Positions 1-8,396 are shown, counted from the first letter of the stretch. The stretch: DNA of 49,003 nucleotides from Paradesulfitobacterium ferrireducens (GCF_017310645.1 NZ_JAFLRH010000005.1:1-49003); one strand, 5' to 3'. Translations and numbers: made by a program. Notes: a model not told the origin generated them from the letters alone.

Positions 1-117
1 AGATTTCCCACAGCATAAGCTGGTAAGACCCCTGAATGATGATCAGGTTGATAGGCCCGATGTGGAAGTCCCGTGAGGGATGGAGCTGACGGGTACTAAT
101 CGGTCGAGGGCTTGACC
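1..117 (+). rRNA. 23S ribosomal RNA, 3' end (partial)
   Basis: The first ~117 bases match the conserved 3' end of bacterial 23S rRNA, including the GACGGGTACTAATCGGTCGA block and the closing GGGCTTGACC. The gene starts outside the window. No 5S rRNA gene is recognisable in the ~240 bases before the next protein gene. Confidence 0.95.
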
Positions 118-125
118 TAAATAAA

Positions 126-154
126 GGAGTCAGGATTCAGAAGACAGGATTCAG
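126..154. repeat. short degenerate repeat (GAGTCAGGATTCAG type)
   Basis: Two imperfect copies of a 14-15 base unit (GGAGTCAGGATTCAG, then AAGACAGGATTCAG) stand just after the 23S gene. The same unit recurs several times between 15866 and 16047, so it is a dispersed intergenic repeat and not rRNA processing sequence. Confidence 0.6.
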
Positions 155-206
155 AATGAAGAAAGTCTGAAGATGAGAGGCTTCGAACGCTAAGCATATA
201 AGGTGA

Positions 207-243
207 ACTCACTGGGCTTAAACCAAAGTGAGTAGGATTTTTT
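207..243 (+). terminator. possible hairpin terminator behind the rRNA gene
   Basis: ACTCACT at 207-213 pairs with AGTGAGT at 227-233, followed by a T run (238-243). The stem is short and the loop is 13 nt, so this is weaker than the hairpin at 353-376. Confidence 0.35.
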
Positions 244-261
244 AACAGAAAAGGAAAACTC

Positions 262-301
262 AAATTCGAACATCGAGCTTCGAATATCGTACTTCGAATT
301 T
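262..301. repeat. TTCGAA-rich inverted repeat
   Basis: AAATTCGAA and TTCGAATTT form the outer arms, with a further TTCGAA in between. It looks like a small palindromic intergenic element; no function can be read from it. Confidence 0.4.
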
Positions 302-352
302 GATCTGTGCAGTTTTGAGAGAACAACTCTCAAGAACATAATAATAACAAAA

Positions 353-376
353 GAGACTATCAGTTTAGATAGTCTC
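353..376. terminator. bidirectional terminator between rRNA and DUF815 gene
   Basis: A perfect 9-bp stem, GAGACTATC (353-361) with GATAGTCTC (368-376), has a 6-nt loop. It has T-rich flanks on both strands, so it can end the rRNA operon (+) and the minus-strand ATPase gene. The stop codon of that gene lies inside the hairpin. Confidence 0.75.
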
Positions 377-1727
377 CTTTGTTTTGCGTAGCGTGTTGTT
401 GAGCAATTAGATGGTCGATAAATTGGCGGGCAGTTCGCCCGGAACGGCCATTGTGCCACATTTCCCAGCGCAAAGCCTCATTCCGCAATTCTTGGTGATT
501 AATTTGGAGATTGTTTTGGCTTGCTAAAGCTTCGACGATTTTAAGGTAACCCTCTTGATCGGGAGAAAGGAAGGTTACCGTGATGCCGAATCTGTCAGAC
601 AGGGACAATTTTTCCTCATGTCCATCTTGGCTATGAACATCCGTTTGACGCTCGGTGTAGGTTTCTTTAATCAGATGGCGTCGATTGGATGTGGCATAAA
701 TCAAGACATTAGTTGGGCGTGTTGAAATGCCGCCTTCTAACATAGTCTTTAAAGTTTTGTAATCCAGTTCGTTATCATCAAACGATAGGTCATCAATGAA
801 CAAAATGAATTTAGCAGGTTCATTTGCTAATACAGGGTAGATATAGGGGAGATCTGCCAAATGGTTTTTGGCAATTTCCACTAGACGCAGGCCTTGTTCG
901 ACATATTCATTTAAGAGGGCTTTTACCATTGAAGATTTGCCGGTACCGCGGCTGCCATAGAGGATGATATTATTGGCAGGCAATCCGGATAAAAAGTTCT
1001 CGGTGTTTTCAACAACTGTTTGTTTCTGGCTGACTAGCCCGATTAAATGCTCAAGCCGGATCGGGTCGGGGTTGGGGATTCCTACCAGACATGAACTATT
1101 CGTGTCCTTTTGCCACTTGGCTGCCGCAAATTGACTGAATAGACCATAGCCTGCTCGAGAATAAAATGAGATTAGTTCATCGATGCAAGATTCCCAGGGA
1201 TGATTGAACAGGCACTTTATCATATTTTGACGGGCATTGTGAAGCCAGCGGGCAGCATTCGCTAAGTTCTCAGTGTAAACCGGAGTCGGTGTAAGCATTG
1301 ATTCATGATTCCATTCCGGCCAGTTGGATGGATTCAGGGGGTGATCGGAAGGCAGATTCCAGTCGGTGCCCGCTTTTTGGAACAAAGAAATGCTGCGCTC
1401 TTTTATTTCATTGAGCGTTACCTTCGCAACCTCGTGCAAGATGCTGAGGTCACGGGCCGCAAGCTCCCTAAGGGATGAGCTAATTCGAGTGCCTTGAGCA
1501 GAGGCGCTTCGGGTAAATAGATTATCGTCATTGATAATTAAATCACCTAATATTCTCGGCCACCCACGTGTTATTGCAGTCGCATAAAAGCGGTGATAAG
1601 CCGGTAAAACCCGATTAGGGTCTGCCTCCCGAAGGGAATCCATCAGTTCCTGCCAGGCCTTGACGCTGTCATTATCCTTTACTGCCCGGTATATCGAGAG
1701 TCCTGACAGCAAACTTGAATGTATCAA
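360..1727 (-). CDS. DUF815 family ATP-binding protein
   Basis: A predicted AAA-like ATPase of the DUF815 family; the family's cellular role is unknown. The C-terminal half carries a Walker A motif GSRGTGKSS near residue 260 and a Walker B stretch FILFIDDLSF about 55 residues later. A sensor-like segment NVLIYATSNRRH follows, so the nucleotide-binding core is complete. The N-terminal ~220 residues are helical and match nothing I know. The longest frame opens with GTG at 1736, but its GAGGAG Shine-Dalgarno overlaps that codon. TTG at 1727 has the same box 8 bases upstream and is preferred (455 residues). The gene stands alone, convergent with the rRNA operon and divergent from the ABC-F gene. 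Confidence 0.85.
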   Translation of the reverse strand: MIHSSLLSGLSIYRAVKDNDSVKAWQELMDSLREADPNRVLPAYHRFYATAITRGWPRILGDLIINDDNLFTRSASAQGTRISSSLRELAARDLSILHEVAKVTLNEIKERSISLFQKAGTDWNLPSDHPLNPSNWPEWNHESMLTPTPVYTENLANAARWLHNARQNMIKCLFNHPWESCIDELISFYSRAGYGLFSQFAAAKWQKDTNSSCLVGIPNPDPIRLEHLIGLVSQKQTVVENTENFLSGLPANNIILYGSRGTGKSSMVKALLNEYVEQGLRLVEIAKNHLADLPYIYPVLANEPAKFILFIDDLSFDDNELDYKTLKTMLEGGISTRPTNVLIYATSNRRHLIKETYTERQTDVHSQDGHEEKLSLSDRFGITVTFLSPDQEGYLKIVEALASQNNLQINHQELRNEALRWEMWHNGRSGRTARQFIDHLIAQQHATQNKGDYLN

Positions 1728-1878
1728 GTTAGTCACTCCTCATAATTTTGTACAAATATTTTACCATATACCGACGCTTTGTGTTAGTTTTTGACCAAGA
1801 TGTTTTAATGGGCTTTTCTTGAAAAGTAGATCGTTGCCAGGTAATATGAAGAGAGCAATTGATAAGAGGAAAATAAGA

Positions 1879-3831
1879 ATGAACATATTAACGGCGGAAA
1901 ATCTGGAAAAATCCTATGGCACAAAGATCTTGTTTAAGAACATTACCTTTGGCATCGATGACACAGATAAAATCGGCTTAATCGGGGTAAATGGCACGGG
2001 TAAGTCAACCTTGTTAAAGGTACTTGTGGGCTTAGAACCTGCTGATCGAGGGCAAATCACCATGGGCCATGGAATCCAGGTGGAGTATTTGCCTCAAGAT
2101 CCCTCTTTTGAAAACGGGACCACGGTGCTCGAGCAGGTATTTAAGGGTTATTCCCCGGTGATGCAACTGCTACGGGAATACGAACAGACACTCTATGAAC
2201 TCGAAAATCAACCTGAAAATACCATCCTGCAAAATAAGTTAATTTCATTAGGTCAGAGAATGGATTTAGAGAATGCCTGGAAGCTTGAAACCGAAGCCAA
2301 AATCGTTTTAACCAAACTTGGCATATATGATTATAATGTTCAGGTTGATTATTTATCGGGGGGGACGAGAAAAAGGATTGCTTTAGCGAGTGCCCTGATT
2401 ACTCCTGCAGATTTACTGATTCTGGACGAACCAACCAACCATCTTGACCCGGAAACCGTGGAATGGCTGGAACAATATTTGAACAAACGTAAGGGTGCCT
2501 TGCTTATGGTTACTCACGATCGTTATTTTTTAGACAGAGTGGTGAACAAAACCTTTGAGCTGGATCGAGATGAGCTCTATTCTTACATAGGCAATTACAG
2601 TGTCTTTCTCAAAGGAAAACTCCTGCGTCTGGAACAGGAGCGGGCTTCTGAAGACAAAAGGCAAAACTTATTGAGAAATGAGTTAACCTGGATTCAAAGA
2701 GGGGCGAAAGCCCGTACGACCAAGCAAAAAGCGAGAATTGACCGCTACAATGCTCTCTTGGAACAGAAACCTCAAGCAATCGCCGATAAGATCGAAATCT
2801 CAGTCGGAAGCAGCCGGCTTGGGAAAAAAGTAATTGAATTAAACCGGGTTAGCAAGTACTTTGCCGGACGATTTGTCATAAAGGATTTTAGTTATATTAT
2901 TTTGCGAAACGACCGTATCGGCGTGATTGGCCCGAATGGGTACGGAAAATCGACGCTTTTAAATCTTATTGCCGGGAGGTTTGAGCCGGACCAAGGAAAT
3001 ATTGATATTGGTCCAACCGTGAAGATCGGATACTTTTCCCAGGAGAACACAGACATTAATGATTCTCTGCGAGTGATTGATTATATTAAGGAAGAAGCTG
3101 AGGTGCTTCCAACGGCCGAGGGCATTTTTATTACCGCATCCCAAATGTTAGAGCGGTTTTTATTTCCCCCTGCTCTGCAATGGACACCGATCTCCAAACT
3201 TTCCGGCGGAGAGAAAAGAAGACTTTACCTCCTGCGCGTTCTAATGAGTGCCCCTAATGTACTGCTTTTGGATGAGCCGACCAATGATCTGGATATCCAA
3301 ACCTTAACTATCCTGGAGCAGTATCTTGACGAATTTCCCGGGGCTGTGATTTCGGTTTCCCATGACCGTTATTTTCTAGATCGCACGGCGGAAAAGATCT
3401 TCGCCTTTGAAGCAGACGGCCGAATCAAGGAGTTCATAGGCAACTATTCAGAGTACTTAGAGCACGTAAAAGAGAAGGCCGATTTGCAAAAGCTAGACTC
3501 AGTGAATCTTCAAAAACAGGGAGCCATTAATATTGGACGCGATCAGCGTCATAGAGAGTCTGGAAATATACAGGAAGTAAAGGCCAAAGCTCCAAAATTC
3601 ACCTTTAAGGAGCAACGGGAGTATGAACTGATTGATAGCATGATTGAAGCCGCAGAACAGGAGCTTAAAGAGATTAACAACCGGATTAATTCAGCTGGCA
3701 GTGACTATGCTTTATTAACGGAATTAGTCAAGGTTCAGGAGGAGCTTAAACAGAAACTCGATCATTTGATTGAACGGTGGGCCTATCTCAATGAACTGGC
3801 AAATGAGATTGAGCAATACAAACGGGGTTAG
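1879..3831 (+). CDS. ABC-F family ATPase (Uup/EttA-like, ribosome-associated)
   Basis: A soluble protein with two ABC ATPase domains and no membrane segments, typical of ABC-F factors that bind the ribosomal E site or resolve stalled translation. Domain 1 has Walker A GVNGTGKST, signature LSGGTRKR and Walker B LLILDEPTNHLD. Domain 2 has GPNGYGKST, LSGGEKRR and VLLLDEPTNDLD. Between them lies a charged helical linker, and the last ~80 residues form a predicted coiled coil, as in Uup. The frame extends upstream to 1819, but the ATG at 1879 opens the canonical MNILTAENLEKSYG and follows an AGAGG box. Length (650 residues) fits the family. Which ABC-F subfamily it belongs to, or whether it protects against an antibiotic, cannot be told from sequence. 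Confidence 0.9.
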   Translation: MNILTAENLEKSYGTKILFKNITFGIDDTDKIGLIGVNGTGKSTLLKVLVGLEPADRGQITMGHGIQVEYLPQDPSFENGTTVLEQVFKGYSPVMQLLREYEQTLYELENQPENTILQNKLISLGQRMDLENAWKLETEAKIVLTKLGIYDYNVQVDYLSGGTRKRIALASALITPADLLILDEPTNHLDPETVEWLEQYLNKRKGALLMVTHDRYFLDRVVNKTFELDRDELYSYIGNYSVFLKGKLLRLEQERASEDKRQNLLRNELTWIQRGAKARTTKQKARIDRYNALLEQKPQAIADKIEISVGSSRLGKKVIELNRVSKYFAGRFVIKDFSYIILRNDRIGVIGPNGYGKSTLLNLIAGRFEPDQGNIDIGPTVKIGYFSQENTDINDSLRVIDYIKEEAEVLPTAEGIFITASQMLERFLFPPALQWTPISKLSGGEKRRLYLLRVLMSAPNVLLLDEPTNDLDIQTLTILEQYLDEFPGAVISVSHDRYFLDRTAEKIFAFEADGRIKEFIGNYSEYLEHVKEKADLQKLDSVNLQKQGAINIGRDQRHRESGNIQEVKAKAPKFTFKEQREYELIDSMIEAAEQELKEINNRINSAGSDYALLTELVKVQEELKQKLDHLIERWAYLNELANEIEQYKRG

Positions 3832-4087
3832 GGTTACATTCTACGACCACTACATTCCTACCGCTTTCTTTGGCTTTATACAAAGCGATATCAACCCGAT
3901 TCATAATGAGATTAGGCACTAAGAAGTAAATTCCTAAAACAAAAACGTTAATCGCCAGGGCTTGGGCAAGAAAATGAGGGTTTTCATAAACCATCAGGAT
4001 TACCAAGAACAGGGTAATTGAAATCAGCTCATAGAGAGTAAGCTTGATCACCGAAGGATAACTTAGAAAAAAGTCCGGTTTATGCAT
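3788..4087 (-). pseudogene. remnant: membrane segments joined to a GGDEF C-terminal tail
   Basis: The 99-residue frame has two hydrophobic segments (about residues 15-35 and 42-58). It then reads VDIALYKAKESGRNVVVVE, which is the closing motif of GGDEF diguanylate cyclase domains. The catalytic GGDEF core is missing between them. I read this as an internally deleted membrane-bound diguanylate cyclase. Its 3' end overlaps the end of the convergent ABC-F gene by 44 bp. No function is expected. Confidence 0.6.
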
Positions 4088-4097
4088 TTGCCATGGA

Positions 4098-4631
4098 CTA
4101 ATCGCCTATCCGGTTCAAATCCGTATACCCTGCGTCCCAACCATGCGTATCAACAACAGTTATGGCTTTTTCTACAGGCCGATAAAGTTCCTCGATTAAC
4201 GCCTTGATGCTTTGGATCCACTCTTCTGTTAAACTTTCTATTTTTGCTCGTAAAATCATTCGGCCGAGATTGGCGAGCGTTCCGGTAATATTTAATTCCG
4301 AGGCAATGGCAACTTCCGTTGATCGGTCATTGAGGGCATGTAGATCCAGGGTAGTGGTTTGTGTGACTCTGCCAATTAACCTCTGCCCTTCCCAAGTTGT
4401 ATCGGTTCTAATGTGGAGCGGCGAATGTTGTTCTTTAATCTGACTAATGAGTTTGAAGCGGGCCTTAAGGCATTCAATTTTTACAGTGACTAGGCTTAAA
4501 ATAGTGTTTTCGTCAATCACTTCGACATGCTCGCAACCGGGAAATGTTTTGCCAATATTAAAAGGATTGAACATAACATCCCAAACTTCTGCTATGGGAA
4601 CGGTTATAAGAAACTTGTTCGTGATTTTCAT
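4098..4631 (-). CDS. CoxG/SRPBCC family protein (CO dehydrogenase subunit G-like)
   Basis: A 177-residue protein of the START/SRPBCC fold, CoxG type. It opens with the usual strand plus the motif VWDVMFNPFNIGKTFPGCEHVE, where PGC is the hallmark of this family. The C-terminal long helix (SLTEEWIQSIKALIEEL) closes the hydrophobic pocket. CoxG proteins are linked to maturation or membrane recruitment of aerobic-type CO dehydrogenases, but no such genes lie nearby, so the ligand and role here are unknown. A GGAG box lies just upstream of the ATG. It is divergent from the methyltransferase gene at 4860. Confidence 0.75.
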   Translation of the reverse strand: MKITNKFLITVPIAEVWDVMFNPFNIGKTFPGCEHVEVIDENTILSLVTVKIECLKARFKLISQIKEQHSPLHIRTDTTWEGQRLIGRVTQTTTLDLHALNDRSTEVAIASELNITGTLANLGRMILRAKIESLTEEWIQSIKALIEELYRPVEKAITVVDTHGWDAGYTDLNRIGD

Positions 4632-4859
4632 TTCACTTCTCCTTTAAAAGCGGGATAATACAAGGTATTCGCAGTTGCATAGTTTGGCTACCTAAAAGTT
4701 AACCTTACGGTCCACATTCGCACCGGAAAGAACGACCTTTATTAAGTCATAATCCCAGTACTGCCAAAATCAAAGTTTACTTTCGGCATTGATTTATTTG
4801 CACGATCTCAAAGCGCCGGCTGTAAACTATGGTATGACTTTGAGGAGGAGTGACCTGAA

Positions 4860-5864
4860 TTGGAAGCTGGCATGCTGGCACTGCTGGGCAAAACAATTAA
4901 GCTGATGGAAAGCCTTGGATTTCTGTGGATACTTACGTCCGGGTTTGAGCTTAATTTGTGGGATGAATTAAAGGAAGAAAAAACACTGGATGATCTGATT
5001 ACGCTGCATCCGGCATGGGATAGGCTGCTCTTGGACCACTGGCTGGAACAGGCGGGTTCCCTTGGTTTATTGATAAAGGACAACCAATCCTACAAACTTT
5101 CTAAACTGGGCAAAGCCGTTCAATCTTACCGTTATGAAGGACTCGAAGCTCTCTATAAAGAACTGGTAAAGCATTGGAGCCCGGTGTTTGCCGACTTGCC
5201 GCAGCTCATTACGGGAGATGCGGACAAAAAGAGCTTTGCCTCGGAAATGGAGGAGGAATTAATCGCCAAGGCATCCCTGGCCTCTGAACCGTTTGTGTGG
5301 CCGTTCTTAGTTAAGAAATTTAATGACAGCAAATGGAGGAGAATCCTTGATATTGGCTGTGGGGAAGGTTTGTATCTGCAGAAACTTATGGAATTTTCCC
5401 CTTCGTTACAGGGAATAGGAATCGAGATAAACCCGGAGGTGACTTTAAGGGCCAGAACCAATTGTGCGGCTTATAACGACCGTCTTAAAATCATCTGCGC
5501 CGATGCCCTGGATTTCCAACTGGATATCGGAACTTTTGACGTATCTTTGCTCAACAACAACATTTATTACTTTAACCCGGATCAAAGAATAACTCTCTTA
5601 TATAACATTAAGAAAGTTCTAAACCCGGGAGGACAGATCGGGATCTTAACTGCATTAAGGGGAACCAACGACCAATTAGAGTTGTTTTCAACGCAGATGC
5701 CGCGCCATCTTATGAGCTTTTTTCTCGCCTGTCACCGGGGATTTCGGGGTTTGCCGACCGAGGCTGAGATCAGAGAGCTGTTAACTCTCACAGGCTACAT
5801 CGATTTAGAAGTTATCCCTTTGCCCTTTGGCATGTCGCATTTCTTTTTTGCTTCGAGCGTTTAA
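4860..5864 (+). CDS. class I SAM-dependent methyltransferase
   Basis: A 334-residue protein with an N-terminal helical, winged-helix-like region (about 1-100) and a Rossmann methyltransferase domain. Motif I is ILDIGCGEGLYLQKL near residue 160, followed by the acidic GIEINPE at the end of strand 2 and a CADALDF segment. This two-part layout recalls O-methyltransferases of the plant/polyketide type, so a small-molecule acceptor is likely, but the substrate cannot be named. Translation starts at TTG 4860, 9 bases after a strong GAGGAGGAG box. It appears monocistronic: the next sequence downstream is a kinase fragment. Confidence 0.75.
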   Translation: MEAGMLALLGKTIKLMESLGFLWILTSGFELNLWDELKEEKTLDDLITLHPAWDRLLLDHWLEQAGSLGLLIKDNQSYKLSKLGKAVQSYRYEGLEALYKELVKHWSPVFADLPQLITGDADKKSFASEMEEELIAKASLASEPFVWPFLVKKFNDSKWRRILDIGCGEGLYLQKLMEFSPSLQGIGIEINPEVTLRARTNCAAYNDRLKIICADALDFQLDIGTFDVSLLNNNIYYFNPDQRITLLYNIKKVLNPGGQIGILTALRGTNDQLELFSTQMPRHLMSFFLACHRGFRGLPTEAEIRELLTLTGYIDLEVIPLPFGMSHFFFASSV

Positions 5865-6021
5865 CGGTGAAATGCTTTTGGGAACTGGCGAACATGGAAA
5901 CTGAAGTATTGATGGGCGAAGTTAAGAGAAGGCTGTCTTGACGGTGCTGCCGCCGCTCATGATTAGTGACGAGATGAGCTTGGAATATCTGCTTATAAGC
6001 TTTTAAGTTATATCATATAAA

Positions 6022-6294
6022 GTGATTTACGATAACATGTATGAGGCCTTGACCAATGCCCTTAAATATTCAGAGGCGACCGCAATTACGGTGAAGCTTG
6101 ACATCTTGAACACCTTGGTCAAGGCTGAGGTCCGGGATAACGGGATCGGAGCCCATGTGCTGCAAAAAGGTTTGGGCCTTGCCGGGATGGAAGAGCGAAG
6201 CCAGAGCTGTGGGGGTAAGGTAATTATTGACGGGAGCAACGGTTTTTCCGTAATCACACTGCTGCCGCTGGAGGAGGAAAATCATGCCCATTAG
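6022..6294 (+). pseudogene. NarX/LiaS-type sensor kinase, ATPase-domain remnant
   Basis: Only the last ~90 residues of a HATPase domain survive. There is an N box (YEALTNALKYSEAT), a G1 box (VRDNGIG) and a G2 region (GLGLAGMEER), as in kinases paired with LuxR-type regulators. The sensor, membrane and histidine dimerisation regions are absent; the upstream bases are full of stops. The 3' end overlaps the response-regulator start at 6284, the normal arrangement of such pairs, so a complete two-component operon once stood here. Confidence 0.7.
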
Positions 6295-6418
6295 AGTGCT
6301 GATTGCCGATGATGATGCCTTAATCCGGGAAGGGTTAAAGAACCCTCTTCCATTGCGGAAGAGGGTTCTCTTTTGGGCTACATCTTTATGCTTCACTGTT
6401 TGGCTTGACCAGGTCTAA
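6284..6418 (+). pseudogene. response regulator, N-terminal stub
   Basis: Starting at ATG 6284 behind GAGGAGG, the reading MPIRVLIADDDALIREGLK is the classical start of a LuxR-type receiver domain with its acidic DDD patch. After 19 residues the homology stops dead and the frame runs through the hairpin at 6340-6368. The phosphoacceptor Asp and the DNA-binding domain are gone, so this is a stub left by deletion. Confidence 0.7.
6340..6368. terminator. hairpin terminator
   Basis: A perfect 12-bp stem (GAACCCTCTTCC / GGAAGAGGGTTC) has a 5-nt loop. On the plus strand it is followed by TCTTTT. It lies just past the stop of the minus-strand His-rich gene, which it may also serve. Confidence 0.65.
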
Positions 6419-6622
6419 GGTTTTCTGAATTTCTGCCAACTGCGCTTCTAATTTTTCTTTGGCTTGTAGCAAATGTTCGATGCGTTCTTCGTGAGTTAAA
6501 TAGGCCCAACCGTGTCCGCCGTAATGGTGTCCGTGATCGAAACCATCTCCATGACTGTGCTGACGGCAGTGACAATCCCGATGTCCCATGCCTTTTTCAT
6601 GAAAGCTGTGGTGATAACACAT
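6386..6622 (-). CDS. small His-rich protein, putative metal-binding
   Basis: A 78-residue protein. The first half is packed with histidine plus Cys (HRDCHCRQHSHGDGFDHGHH); the second half is an amphipathic, probably coiled-coil helix (ERIEHLLQAKEKLEAQLAEI). It resembles DUF5320-type proteins that accompany metal or redox cofactor genes. It is transcribed away from a PadR-type gene whose own N-terminus is Cys/His-rich, with a perfect operator palindrome between them. Metal binding is inferred from composition; the metal is unknown. Confidence 0.7.
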   Translation of the reverse strand: MCYHHSFHEKGMGHRDCHCRQHSHGDGFDHGHHYGGHGWAYLTHEERIEHLLQAKEKLEAQLAEIQKTLDLVKPNSEA

Positions 6623-6644
6623 AAAAGAAACCTCCTCTCAAACT

Positions 6645-6671
6645 CATCTATATGCTATTAACATATAGATG
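6645..6671. promoter_or_regulatory. operator palindrome, probable PadR site
   Basis: Two perfect 10-bp arms, CATCTATATG and CATATAGATG, are separated by 7 bases. The site lies between the -10 box and the start codon of the His-rich gene, where a bound repressor would block transcription. PadR-family operators are often such TATG/CATA palindromes. The adjacent PadR is the natural candidate. Confidence 0.7.
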
Positions 6672-6679
6672 TTGATATT

Positions 6680-6708
6680 AGTTTAGTTCTGTGTTAATTT
6701 AATGTCAA
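6680..6708 (-). promoter_or_regulatory. sigma-A type promoter of the His-rich gene
   Basis: On the minus strand TTGACA (6708-6703) is followed after 17 bases by TAAACT (6685-6680). The palindrome at 6645-6671 begins just downstream of the expected start of transcription. Confidence 0.55.
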
Positions 6709-6770
6709 TCCCTTGCAAAAAAAATTCATAAATAATCCCTTATGAAAAATTAAGGAGGTCTATCCTTAGG

Positions 6771-7154
6771 ATGTGTAGTTGTCACGGACCACGCCACAGA
6801 AACTGTCACCATCAACCGGGTAATAAACCGGAGAGGTTTATCCAACCGTCTTTACTGCTATGTTTGGCGGAAAAATCTTCATACGGTTACGAACTGATAG
6901 AACAGCTGGGTAGTTTTCGGCTGCATTCCGGAAATCCCGACCCTGGAGCTGTTTATCGGCACCTTCGCCGTTTAGAGATGGAAGGGTATGTAGAATCACA
7001 TTGGGAAACTGGGGAGGCAGGTCCGGCTAAGCGGATGTATACTATTACTGCAGATGGAATTAGTCTTCTCAAGGCGTGGGCTGCTGAATTAGAAGAGCGT
7101 AAGGCTGCCTTGGAAGAGTATTTGCACAAGTATCAGAAGCTAACCAATAAATGA
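6771..7154 (+). CDS. PadR family transcriptional regulator with Cys/His-rich head
   Basis: A 127-residue winged-helix regulator. Residues about 23-100 hold the PadR fold: FIQPSLLLCLAEKSSYGYELIEQL, then the recognition region DPGAVYRHLRRLEMEGYV and the wing GPAKRMYTITADG. The C-terminal helix should dimerise. The first 15 residues, MCSCHGPRHRNCHHQ, are unusual for PadR and can coordinate metal, suggesting metal- or redox-sensitive repression. It starts at ATG behind AAGGAGG. It is divergent from the His-rich gene, which it probably controls. A second PadR at 19864-20292 shares the Cys-containing head and the IQP motif. Confidence 0.85.
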   Translation: MCSCHGPRHRNCHHQPGNKPERFIQPSLLLCLAEKSSYGYELIEQLGSFRLHSGNPDPGAVYRHLRRLEMEGYVESHWETGEAGPAKRMYTITADGISLLKAWAAELEERKAALEEYLHKYQKLTNK

Positions 7155-7285
7155 GGCCGTCCGGAAAGAACTTACCGTTGACACCCGAAAAATTGCCGTT
7201 AACCCCTTATTTTCTTCGTCTCAGGTTAATATTCTTTTCAAACTGCTCAGGCGTCCCCTAAAATACAGATCAAAAAAGAGATATC

Positions 7286-7309
7286 GGAATACAATTCCAC
7301 ATTGCGGAA
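7286..7309. promoter_or_regulatory. possible IclR-type operator
   Basis: Two overlapping palindromes, GGAATACAATTCC (7286-7298) and TTCC-N7-GGAA (7295-7309), lie about 20 bases before the IclR start codon. Their form fits IclR-family operators and suggests autoregulation. Confidence 0.4.
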
Positions 7310-7329
7310 AGAGATAAGCGGAGGAGATT

Positions 7330-8163
7330 ATGAGGGGTCAAGAGGAGAGTAAAAAGGATAGACCGGAAACTAATAAGGACAGTTCAGAAAGCATGAGGTC
7401 TAGATCAGAAGGTGTTCAAACTGTTGAAAAAGCGCTGACAATATTAACTACATTTACTCATTCTCACTCACTTTGGGGTGTTACTGAACTTAGCAATAAG
7501 CTGGGTCTGCCGAAAAGTGTTATCCACCGCATCCTGATTTCTATGCAAAAGTTCGGTTTCGTCGAGAAGGATCCGCTCACGGAGAAATACCGACTGGGAC
7601 TAAGGGTCTTTGAGTTGGGAAAAGTGGCAGCTAGTCAGATGGGGTTGCGCAACATTAGTTTGCCTATTATGGAGAATTTAGCAAGGACCACGGGCGAATC
7701 CATATTTTTAACCAAAAGAGACGGCAATGCAGGGGTGGGTATAGAGTGTGTGGAAGGTCCCCAGTCTATGACATTGAAGGCATCGGACAGGGGCAGATTG
7801 CCCCTGCATTGTGGCGCTTCCAAAAAGATTCTGCTGGCTTATGAATCTCAGGAATTCATCGAGCATTATATGCAAACAGAAAACCTTGTCCGACTAAGCG
7901 ATAATAGTCCCATTAATCCCAAGGCTTTGCGCAAAGAATTAGCTAAGATACGCCGCGAAGGCCTTTGCATTAGTACTGATGAAGTTGATTTCGGAGCAGC
8001 TATGATAGCTGCGCCTATTTTTGACCACAATGACAAATTGGCTGCCGGATTAGGAATAGGGGGTCCAGCTTTTCGCTTTACCCCGGAAAAAGTTAAAGAA
8101 TTTTCTCGGCTTGTAAAGAACGCTGCCATGGACATTTCTCATAAGCTCGGCTATAGCACATAA
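7330..8163 (+). CDS. IclR family transcriptional regulator
   Basis: A 277-residue regulator. After a hydrophilic leader of ~28 residues, the winged helix-turn-helix runs from about 30 to 95 (VQTVEKALTILTTF, then LGLPKSVIHRILISM). The IclR effector domain follows (GLRVFELGKVAASQM, LPLHCGASKKILLAY, ISTDEVDFGAAMIAAPIFD), including the family signature around DEVDFG. It is full length. The effector is probably a small organic or aromatic acid, but nothing adjacent reveals it: no catabolic operon flanks it. It starts at ATG after GGAGGAG, with possible self-operators at 7286-7309. Confidence 0.85.
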   Translation: MRGQEESKKDRPETNKDSSESMRSRSEGVQTVEKALTILTTFTHSHSLWGVTELSNKLGLPKSVIHRILISMQKFGFVEKDPLTEKYRLGLRVFELGKVAASQMGLRNISLPIMENLARTTGESIFLTKRDGNAGVGIECVEGPQSMTLKASDRGRLPLHCGASKKILLAYESQEFIEHYMQTENLVRLSDNSPINPKALRKELAKIRREGLCISTDEVDFGAAMIAAPIFDHNDKLAAGLGIGGPAFRFTPEKVKEFSRLVKNAAMDISHKLGYST

Positions 8164-8199
8164 ATTAAATAATTCAAATGAAAAGCCAATAAAAAATCA

Positions 8200-8267
8200 A
8201 AAACCCTGTCTTTGCGGACGTGAACCGAACTCAGTTCAGCTCATACCCCGCGAAGAAAGGGTTTTAT
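8200..8267 (+). terminator. rho-independent terminator after the IclR gene
   Basis: AAAACCCTGTCTTTGCGG pairs, with one mismatch and one wobble, with CCGCGAAGAAAGGGTTTT. The loop contains a second small palindrome (GAACTCAGTTC). Confidence 0.65.
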
Positions 8268-8306
8268 TATGCTCGTGTTTAGACATAATCTTTGATTCGC
8301 ATGTAG

Positions 8307-8396
8307 TTAATGTATTGAAGGGTCCTGCCGTAATTGATTGGCTTCTATAAAATTGGCTAAGATTGCTTCTTCTTGATCTTCAGTTAACTCATACAT
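8307..8396 (-). CDS. small ORF, 29 residues, unknown
   Basis: An ATG at 8396, preceded on the minus strand by a good AAAGGAGAG box, opens MYELTEDQEEAILANFIEAN and continues LRQDPSIH to a stop at 8307. The peptide is acidic and helical. I recognise no family. The ribosome binding site is better than chance, but length alone cannot show it is real; it may be the N-terminal stub of a lost gene. Confidence 0.35.
   Translation of the reverse strand: MYELTEDQEEAILANFIEANQLRQDPSIH

Noticed and set aside
1819..1878. Upstream extension of the ABC-F protein.
   Set aside because: The canonical family start is at 1879; the extra 20 residues are Lys/Arg-rich and lack family similarity.
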